Assembly: GCA_036939755.1 (NCBI GenBank)
Contig: JALLAZ010001016.1
Location: 1-11,191, forward strand
Direction: 5' to 3'
Length of the DNA: 11,191 bases
DNA from: Stephanodiscus triporus
Taxonomy: Eukaryota; Bacillariophyta; Thalassiosirophyceae; Thalassiosirales; Thalassiosiraceae
Shown here: positions 1-6,069 of the stretch, one piece after another
Position numbering within the stretch: position 1 is the first letter of the stretch
Layout: each line of letters begins with the position of its first letter
Program-made: the position numbers and the translations under genes
The notes under the pieces: model-generated
Databases searched by the model: none
What the model was told of the DNA's origin: nothing
What the model saw: only the letters and a program-made list of their open reading frames with translations

Positions 1-52
<52 letters not shown>
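1..52. repeat. 52-base poly-G run at the window edge
   Basis: The window opens with 52 consecutive G residues. Other long G runs occur here (13 at 271-283, 15 at 5623-5637), so G tracts are a real trait of this DNA, but none of those is nearly as long. A run of this length at an edge may be a collapsed or artefactual end of an assembly, or a sequencing no-signal artefact, rather than biology. Confidence 0.9.
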
Positions 53-830
53 CGTTGGCGGATCATCATACACGAGCGCGGGTGAAAGAGAAAAAGTAAA
101 ACGTATCCACCCACATTCGGGGGGGACGGGAAGATCGAATTTTGCCCCTTTTTTCTTTTTAATAACGTTTTACGTGTTTTGTTTTTGCGTTTCCGCGATT
201 TGAGAGGGGAGAGGATACGTGGGTGTCGATTCAAAACGGTGCGGATGACGCACGGGTGTGTGCGTTCGGTGGGGGGGGGGGGGAAATGGGATTGCTTAAC
301 TTCGATCTGTTAGTCGAATATAATATTATATTATTATATCCAAAAAAATCGATATACAGAGTCGTACCTTACGACAGATTGTTTTTTTCGCGATGATGGG
401 GTTACGATGCCAGTTCTTTCTCTCTCTCTCTCCGTTTCCAGTTCAGACAGCTCTGCGACGAAGGCATACCATGCTTGTTTATTACGTATCCGCCTCCTCC
501 GAAAATTCGAATCCGAACGAAGCGAGCACGGCGACGGGCCGCCCCCATTTACCCTGTCGCAATGTGAGCAAGAATGAAAGCGGGGCCACCCCCCATGGCC
601 GAAATGAAATCGCATGGCTCCCATCGCCGGCTGGATCAAGCAAAACATCACATCGGGGTTGGGAGTAGGATGGGAGGGATGCATCTCCCTTGAAATCAGT
701 CAAGCCTGGGAAGGGGACAGAAATGCAATGGATATGCTGATCCGGCAGCATTTACTTTAGGTTGATTTCTGGGCATGGGCGAGGTTGGCCCGGTGTTCGA
801 CCCTAGTGCCATGACCTCTCAGTGACCAAA
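53..830. other. Gene-free stretch
   Basis: No convincing gene is seen here. The open frames on both strands are short, overlap each other and show no recognisable protein features. Visible landmarks are a T-rich patch around 148-188, a 13-base G run at 271-283, a small AT-only island around 318-341, and a CT dinucleotide run around 417-432. The last bases lead into the LTR-like repeat at 831 without any recognisable target-site duplication. Confidence 0.6.
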
Positions 831-916
831 TTTTGCCCACACTCCGTAGATAAGTACTCTAGGTACTCACTTCATCCTCTACCTTCGTCTAACGTCTCGG
901 AGGTCTCAGGATGACA
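831..916 (+). repeat. Left LTR-like direct repeat
   Basis: This is the left copy of the repeat pair. The segment 844-913 matches 2960-3028 with one mismatch and one extra base. Bases 831-843 match the right copy only weakly. Inside lies an inverted repeat, AGTAC-TCTAG-GTACT (853-867), present in both copies. The block ends with GACA (913-916) where the right copy has GTCA. Confidence 0.6.
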
Positions 917-1429
917 GGTTCTTCGTCGCGTTAAGTGATCACCCAAACGATCCCTAATTCCTCAGCGGGGGGGGAGGCGGCGCAGCCATAGCGTCGTTCG
1001 CCCGCTTGAAAAAGCAATAAAAATCGTCCCGCACGCACGTCGCAGCGGTTGATGATTTAGGTGTATTATTTCTTTATCTACGAGAGGAATAGTACACAAA
1101 TGAGGCATTTCTACGATTTGTCTCAGGACGACGGCTCACGCCGGATCCATCGATGCCCTCCCTCCCACCAAGAGATGGCGTTGTCGCCCCACCTTGCGCA
1201 GGCATCCGCGCGGGCGCCTCGACCGTCTCGACCGACGCCACCCTCAACAGTGTCGTCGGCCCAAGTCTCCCCTTACCAACAACGGGGGAGCACGATGCCA
1301 CCGGATCCTCCGGCCAAAGGAGATCCTCCAGCTCCCTTGGCATCGTATCCCCCTCACCGCTCCATGGTCCACAGGAGCATGGGGGGGGACTGTACATGAG
1401 CCCGGTCCTACGACCACTCATGTGGGTCG

Positions 1430-2743
1430 TTGGCACCCACGCCCACGTCATTTGGGGCGTCAACGCCAACATATTCCCCTCACCATCACTTCAACATGGG
1501 GGGGGGGAATTCCCCGACGGCTCGGACTCCAACGCCGTTGGTAGGGGTGACTCCTTCCTGTCACCCGACGGACATCATCAAATCGGCTGCTCGTGCAAGT
1601 CCGGAGGACGTCTCTGAGTGCGCACACGAGATCCTCGCGTACTGGGACGCCAACGCGACTCCCCACGAGCGGTCACTCTTCTGGGCGACAAACGCTGGGC
1701 TCCTTCCGAGCGATCAGTTGGAGGTCCGGCGTGCCCAATGGGTGACTTCCTACCTCGCCGCGATGTCCGTCTCTCCCTCCCACCCACACCTTCACAAGGG
1801 GGGGAGCACGGGTCCGATGGCACCCACACCTGTCACTCCACAGATGTCAAGCCCATCATCGAGCAAGGCGCGTTTTCCTACGCCTGCTCGTTTGACGAAG
1901 ACTGCGTCTCCACAACACGTGCAGACTTCGTCTTCTCCCTCTCCAGCAATTCCACGAAGGGGGGGAGCAGACCTGGCAGATCATCGAGCTGCCACTGTCC
2001 TCCAGTGTTGGAAGCGGCGCATCTGGCTTTGTTGCTGGTTCGACCAGCAGGCTCTATTGAAGCAGAAGCGCCTCCGTCTCCAAGCACTGTGCCGTGGCGC
2101 ATCATCCTATGCCAGCTCGGTTCGGGGCAATCGTCATCCACCCCCAGCCCCGACCGATAAGTCCTCCGACCCGAAGGTATTACATCATCCCTTCCGCACC
2201 CGTGGCCAGCCGCTACCACCGCGGAAGAGGGGTCGACGACACAAACGACCGCGTCATCGTCCAGGTCGAAGGCACTGGCCCCGTGCTCCCGATTCTGGAG
2301 GAGGGCCATTGTGTATGCCACTGTTCTTCTGGGCTGCACAAACTACGGCAGCATATAATCTACTTGGAGTTGGGGACACTACACTTAAAATCTACATTAG
2401 CCCCACCTCCGCTGCCTCAAAAATCCAATACGCATACCGCCATCATCGTATTTGTCGCAATCGGCTTCTCCTTCCCTGTCCCCGCGGTCCTTATAAATCT
2501 CGGATTGGCTGTACTGTTGCCACTGAAAAATGGGCAGCTGATATGAATGCCCATTATTGCTCTCAGTTGGCGAGAATGCACCGGAGCTGGGCTGCTCTTC
2601 CGTTGGCTGACCTGATTTCGTACTTGGCCAATCTGCAGTCCGTACATTCTTCTGCATGGCCGCCCATGTCCTCAGACTATGAATCAATATTGCGGGAGTA
2701 CGACGTACGATCGGTTCTTCGTCTGTCGGCTGGGTCTTGGTAG
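1430..2743 (+). CDS. Hypothetical element-internal protein with IQ-like motifs, possibly decayed
   Basis: I do not recognise this gene. The frame is open for 437 codons from the ATG at 1430, and the same frame is open upstream from 1061 apart from one TGA at 1397-1399, so the true start is uncertain. The product would have Ser/Thr/Pro-rich linkers (residues 1-45 and 105-185) around a compact segment (about 47-110). It carries three degenerate IQ-type motifs that in other proteins bind calmodulin-like light chains: VLQCWKRR near residue 191, LQALCRG near 217 and IQYAYRHHRICR near 332. The end (about 365-437) is less biased. Residues 233-320, rich in Pro, Arg and His, may be out of frame, because another frame reads more like protein over roughly 2170-2380. 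G runs at 1381, 1498, 1798 and 1959 lie where frames are hard to choose. It could be a gag-like or captured protein of the enclosing element, or a decayed host gene. No catalytic motif is visible. Confidence 0.4.
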   Translation: MAPTPTSFGASTPTYSPHHHFNMGGGNSPTARTPTPLVGVTPSCHPTDIIKSAARASPEDVSECAHEILAYWDANATPHERSLFWATNAGLLPSDQLEVRRAQWVTSYLAAMSVSPSHPHLHKGGSTGPMAPTPVTPQMSSPSSSKARFPTPARLTKTASPQHVQTSSSPSPAIPRRGGADLADHRAATVLQCWKRRIWLCCWFDQQALLKQKRLRLQALCRGASSYASSVRGNRHPPPAPTDKSSDPKVLHHPFRTRGQPLPPRKRGRRHKRPRHRPGRRHWPRAPDSGGGPLCMPLFFWAAQTTAAYNLLGVGDTTLKIYISPTSAASKIQYAYRHHRICRNRLLLPCPRGPYKSRIGCTVATEKWAADMNAHYCSQLARMHRSWAALPLADLISYLANLQSVHSSAWPPMSSDYESILREYDVRSVLRLSAGSW

Positions 2744-2932
2744 TTTACTTTTGGATACCTTTGGGGAGACCTGTTTCTTGGCTGAAGTTTTCTTCTTCGG
2801 GTCTTCCTTTTCGTCCCACTTTTGTTGGATGAGTGGCTGATTGATCTCTTAGCCTTTTGCGTTTGTTGCTAGAGTCCTTTTCTTCGTGCATCCACTTTTA
2901 GGATTGTCCACTTCCATTTGGCTATGCCATAT

Positions 2933-2946
2933 GAAAGTGTGGGGGG
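2933..2946 (+). other. Polypurine-tract-like sequence before the right repeat
   Basis: A mostly purine stretch ending in six Gs directly abuts the TGTTACC start of the right repeat. This is the position where LTR retrotransposons keep the plus-strand primer. Two T residues interrupt it, and the role is inferred from position only. Confidence 0.4.
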
Positions 2947-3031
2947 TGTTACCGTATACCCGTAGATAAGTACTCTAGGTACTCACTTCATCCTCTACCT
3001 TCGTCTACGTCTTGGAGGTCTCAGGATGTCA
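2947..3031 (+). repeat. Right LTR-like direct repeat
   Basis: This is the right copy of the pair. It starts TGTTACC after the purine-rich tract and ends in GTCA. It contains the same 15-base inverted repeat as the left copy, at about 2969-2983. At about 85 bp it is short for an LTR and closer to the terminal repeats of TRIM elements. Confidence 0.6.
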
Positions 3032-3359
3032 TCATTTGACTCCGGTTTCGAAGGTTTTTTTTTTCGGATGGAGATTTGTTAATTCCTCGCCATCTCCAAA
3101 TTCCTCACCATGCAAAAGTAGGATATTGCTGTGTGAGATTTTGGGCAAGATAGCACAAAACAGCGACGGAAGCAAGCCTGTGCATAGAAGACCGGCCTAT
3201 CATCCCCGAAAAGACCATGGTACGCTGAATGAGATTGCACAGCTCCACCTCCTTTATACTTAGGTGCAGGGCACGCCTATAGTCGCTTTGGATCTCTTTT
3301 AACCCCTCGGCGGATACATCCAGTCATGGGATTGCATTTAGGGTCCTTCCCCATGATAA

Positions 3360-3566
3360 TTCGCAGCGGCGGCAGCAGCAGCGGCAGCAGCGGCTGAACA
3401 ACAGCGGCGGACAACAGAGGCAGTGGTGGTCGACAACTGCATTGGCAGGGAGCAGCATTGCTGGCCGACGGAGGTAGTCAAGAAACGAGGAGGCGGTTGT
3501 CGCAGTCAAGAGTGGCTCCCTCGAGCCTTTTTCTGGATAGGTTTTAGGGCGCTGAGAGGGCGCTGA
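3360..3566 (+). pseudogene. Possible alanine-rich coding remnant
   Basis: A frame with no ATG at its start is open for 68 codons between TAA (3357-3359) and TGA (3564-3566). It begins with about ten alanines encoded by mixed GCA/GCG/GCT codons, continues EQQRRTTEAVVVDN, then a Cys/Lys/Arg-rich part. Mixed alanine codons hint at past coding rather than a simple trinucleotide repeat. There is no start, no clear splice context and no homology that I can name, so it may also be chance. Confidence 0.2.
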
Positions 3567-3572
3567 GAGGGC
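3546..3572 (+). repeat. 11-bp tandem repeat, about 2.5 copies
   Basis: The unit AGGGCGCTGAG occurs twice in tandem (3546-3556 and 3557-3567) and is followed by a partial third copy. No function is apparent. Confidence 0.8.
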
Positions 3573-4095
3573 GATTGGAGATTAAGGAACACATCAGCAG
3601 ACCAATGACAGAGTGTCACAACTGACAGAGTAATGCCAGAAATTATCGCCCCGCCCTGTGGCCGGTTATCCCCATAAAACCACTATTACCATATTTTTTT
3701 TCATGGGGGTGGCGGGCTGGCTCGCTACCTAGTGGCTGGACTCCGAGTCCCGCACCCTGCTGGTGAATCACGGGGGGCATCCAACCATACGATTCCTTCG
3801 TGGAGGAATCGGCATTTTGAATCACACCGGAACACACACACACAAAAAAAAGCAAGGGGGAGAAGAGAACAGAAGCGGTATGGTCGTCTCAGAGAGGTGA
3901 GATGGAACAAAACACACCAACCCAAACCTTAGCACTTTTTTTTCATTTCTCTCTGTCATAAATAATATTTCGTGACACAACAACAACCCCCCCCCGCCCC
4001 CCGCCCCCTCGCCACAACATCATTCTCACCGATCAACAAATCATCAATATCAATATATATTAAGGAGAAAAAGCAAATCATTAAATCAACAAAAA

Positions 4096-4736
4096 ATGTC
4101 CCAATCGGTAGCGTCGGAGGTGGTCTCGGCCATGGTCGGCGGCGTCTTCTCCGCGTCGGCGTTGTATCCCCTCGAGGTGCTCAAGACTCGGATGCAGGCC
4201 GAGACGAGGGCCTCTTCCCCCCCCTCCACCTCCTCCGTCGTCGTTGAGCCTCCGAGGAAGGGGAAGAAGACTGCAAAGGAGGAAGAGGAGGACGAGGAGG
4301 AATCGTCGTCCGAGGAGGAGGACGTCCTCCCCCCCCCCCCCTCCTCCTCCTCCTCTTCTTCTTCTAAGACGAAGAAGGACGACAACGACGACTCGGACGA
4401 GATGCGACGACTACGAAAGCAACAACGATATTCCGAGGCCGCGTCTGCCGGGATGTCGTCGTACGCGAAGCTTATGTACGAAGAGGAGGGCGGGATCATG
4501 CCGTTCTACTCGGGAATAGTCACGAGCGCGGCGCAGAGCGCCACGGAGAAGGCGTTGTATTTCTTCGCATACACCTTTTACAAAAACGGGTGAGACTTGT
4601 TTTGTTTTGTTTTGTTTTGTTTTGTCTTTCTCCTTCCGTCGTTTTGGTCGGGAAGGAGACGAAACGAACGAATTATAAGACTCCGAACTCACACATCGCC
4701 CCTCCTCTCCTCTCCTCTCCTCCCCTCCGCCACGAT

Positions 4737-4769
<33 letters not shown>

Positions 4770-5521
4770 ACCTTCCGCGAAATATAAACTCGGAACGAAT
4801 GATAAAAACGATAACGAAAACAACAACAACAACAACAACAACAACAAACAGGTACGTCGGCATCACCGGCAACCCCGACATCGGCCCACTGCCCAACCTC
4901 ATCCTCGGCTGTCTCGCCGAATGGTCCCACCTCCCCGTGACGCTTCCGATCGATTGCCTCACCACGGCGATACAGACCGACGACAAGAATCGCGGCGCGT
5001 TCGCCCTCCTCTCGGCCATGCTGAGCGAGCGCGGCGTGGGCGGCTTCTACAAGGGCATCGAGGCGTACGTGGTGCTTTGCCTGAAGCCCGCGATACAGTA
5101 CACCGTGTACGAGCAGGTGAAGGTGATAATCCTCGCCGCGCGCAATGCCAAGTCCTCGTCGAAGCGGCGCGGCAGTCCTCGGACCGTGGACGACGGAGGC
5201 GACGACGGCGGTGGCCAGTCCTCCTCGTCCTCCCTCGGCGCCGCGGAGGCCTTCTTCCTCGGGATGTTCGCGCGAGTCGTGGCGACGATGCTCACGTATC
5301 CGTACCTTAGGGCGAAGGTGATGCTACAGAGCACGTACGGGAACGCGAAGGTCAAGCCGACGATACCACGCATGATCGTGGACCAGATATCGACGGGAGG
5401 GGTCAGGGGACTGTACCAGGGCATCGGACCGGAATTGACCCGAGGTGTGTTCAGCGCGGCGCTCATGATGATGGTCAAGGAGAGGATTGGCGTGATCGTC
5501 AGGGCTTTCATCGAGGGGTAA
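4096..5521 (+). CDS. Mitochondrial carrier family protein, peroxisomal adenine nucleotide carrier type (PMP34/PNC-like)
   Basis: The gene has two exons, 4096-4589 and 4852-5521, giving 387 residues. Members of this SLC25 branch exchange ATP, ADP and AMP (in some cases CoA or NAD) across the peroxisomal membrane to support fatty-acid activation and beta-oxidation; substrate and location here are inferred. The three-repeat fold is visible: signature positions PLEVLK (25-30), PIDCLT (197-202) and PYLRAK (315-320), each followed by an aromatic-x-Gly element (FYSG 137-140, FYKG 230-233, LYQG 352-355). Similarity to PMP34/PNC is best at KPAIQYTVYE (243-252) and in the helix before PYLRAK. Repeat 2 lacks the basic residue of the signature, as plant PNC proteins do, and repeat 3 lacks the acidic one. 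Carriers are usually about 300 residues. The excess is a loop at about 37-105 made of Lys/Glu, Ser and Pro runs, partly encoded by a 13-base C run (4329-4341), plus a Gly/Asp/Ser linker (about 265-292). The start is the first ATG after an A-rich leader. Confidence 0.9.
4590..4851 (+). other. Intron of the carrier gene
   Basis: A 262-bp GT-AG intron splits a glycine codon (GG|G, phase 2). The donor reads GG|GTGAGA and the acceptor ACAAACAG|GTACG. Joining 4589 to 4852 restores one frame through the carrier fold, while reading on meets TGA at 4591. The intron begins with about five TTTTG units, then has CT-rich and CG dinucleotide runs (about 4737-4770). It ends in CAA repeats, so there is no polypyrimidine tract next to the acceptor. 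Confidence 0.9.
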
Positions 5522-5541
5522 AACACAAAAAAAATGGCAAA

Positions 5542-5547
5542 AATAAA
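5542..5547 (+). terminator. Possible poly(A) signal AATAAA of the carrier gene
   Basis: A canonical AATAAA hexamer lies 20 bases after the carrier stop codon. Algal genes often lack a strict hexamer, and this one is very close to the stop, so the role is only suggested by position. Confidence 0.25.
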
Positions 5548-5622
5548 TCGCGTCGGGGTAGGAGGGGGGTGGTATATAGGTGGGGCGAGGGCGCGCAACG
5601 ACGACTTTTGTTGGGGCGCGGC

Positions 5623-5637
5623 GGGGGGGGGGGGGGG
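5623..5637. repeat. 15-base G run
   Basis: Fifteen consecutive Gs lie 100 bases after the carrier stop codon. It is the longest internal homopolymer here and prone to length errors in sequencing. Confidence 0.9.
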
Positions 5638-5651
5638 AGTGGGGATGGCTA

Positions 5652-5716
5652 ATTTCGCGAAATACAAAAACCTTCGTCGAGGGAGACTGTATTTTGCGAA
5701 TCGAAATTCGGATTCG
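5652..5716. other. Two palindromic elements
   Basis: ATTTCGCGAAAT (5652-5663) is a perfect 12-base palindrome. At 5697-5716, six-base arms CGAATC and GATTCG enclose an 8-base spacer. They precede the hairpin at 5733. They could be 3' end structure, protein-binding sites, or the remains of a small inverted-repeat element. Confidence 0.6.
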
Positions 5717-5732
5717 GGCGTGAGGTACCGTC

Positions 5733-5756
5733 GTCATGCCCAGAAACGGGCATGAC
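5733..5756. other. Perfect 9-bp hairpin with 6-base loop
   Basis: The arms GTCATGCCC (5733-5741) and GGGCATGAC (5748-5756) are exactly complementary around the loop AGAAAC. The hairpin lies 211 bases after the carrier stop codon, where the composition turns AT-rich. It has no following T run. The function is unknown. Confidence 0.75.
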
Positions 5757-6069
5757 AACATCGAAAGAGAGATATCCGCCATCATCATTATTCGTAGTTG
5801 TTCAAACATGCATTATTACCTCATTTACCGAAGTCTTCGTGTATGTCCGTCATTATCATTCTGCCACATGTAATTAAATATTGTTCTTTTTTTAGTCCTG
5901 CATGTTTCTCTGTTTCTCTTGCTAAAGTGTATGGAATAGAGCACGATGGAATTGTCAGTTGATAACAATACTGTAGTATCTCCTCCACGATTTGCCCATT
6001 TCACAACTGCTCAGAATTCTTTTGCCGTTCCAGCCGTCCCTTCATATTCCTTTAATCAATCAAACGAAG

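Larger units (their letters stand above)
831..3031 (+). mobile_element. Putative non-autonomous LTR-type element (TRIM/LARD-like)
   Basis: Two direct repeats of about 85 bp bound this 2.2 kb block. Their last ~70 bp match almost perfectly (844-913 against 2960-3028, one substitution and one single-base indel). The right copy begins TGTTACC straight after a purine-rich tract (2933-2946), and both copies end in CA, as LTRs usually do. The direction is therefore left to right. No integrase, reverse transcriptase or RNase H motif was found inside, so if this is a retrotransposon it is non-autonomous and needs enzymes from elsewhere. No primer binding site or target-site duplication could be recognised, and the first ~13 bp of the left repeat have diverged, which suggests an old copy. 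The interior holds the Ser/Thr/Pro-rich IQ-like ORF at 1430-2743. It could instead be a genomic segment lying between two dispersed repeats. Confidence 0.5.
3032..4095. other. Mostly non-coding stretch upstream of the carrier gene
   Basis: No intact gene is seen in this kilobase. It holds a possible alanine-rich coding remnant (3360-3566), an 11-bp tandem repeat (3546-3572), a CA dinucleotide run followed by A8 (about 3832-3850), and a C-rich patch (about 3989-4010). The last 80 bases before the carrier start are A-rich, with an AT-rich patch around 4040-4062, and are the likely 5' untranslated or promoter-proximal region. No core promoter element can be named with confidence. Confidence 0.5.
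5522..6069. other. Intergenic stretch between carrier and LRR genes
   Basis: No gene is supported. It contains a possible poly(A) signal (5542-5547), a 15-base G run (5623-5637), and three palindromic elements between 5652 and 5756. After about 5760 the DNA becomes clearly more AT-rich up to the LRR start. In-frame ATG 5992 would add 26 residues to the LRR protein; I treat 5992-6069 as likely leader. Confidence 0.5.

Noticed and set aside
393..751. Overlapping short frames of 89-116 codons on both strands
   Set aside because: They overlap each other in opposite directions with low-complexity translations and no recognisable motif.
792..803. A GTTCGACC stretch resembling a tRNA T-arm
   Set aside because: No matching acceptor, D-arm or anticodon arm could be placed around it.
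831..3031. A full autonomous Copia or Gypsy element
   Set aside because: No protease, integrase, reverse transcriptase or RNase H motif was found in any frame, and the interior is too short.
3012..3263. An 83-codon + frame starting in the right repeat
   Set aside because: It starts inside the repeat, has no domain-like features, and composition does not support coding.
3324..3509. A 61-codon minus-strand Cys-rich frame
   Set aside because: The cysteines come from reading the GCA/GCG alanine-codon run backwards; no start context or motif supports it.
4597..5310. A 237-codon + strand frame across the carrier intron and exon 2
   Set aside because: It begins in intron simple repeats and continues out of frame through exon 2 as an Arg/His/Pro-rich translation.
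5047..5667. A 206-codon minus-strand frame antisense to the carrier
   Set aside because: It is a stop-poor antisense shadow of the GC-rich exon; it mirrors carrier codons and has no features of its own.
5858..5871. A 14-base match (ATTCTGCCACATGT) to 6331-6344 within the LRR gene
   Set aside because: It does not extend on either side and could be chance.
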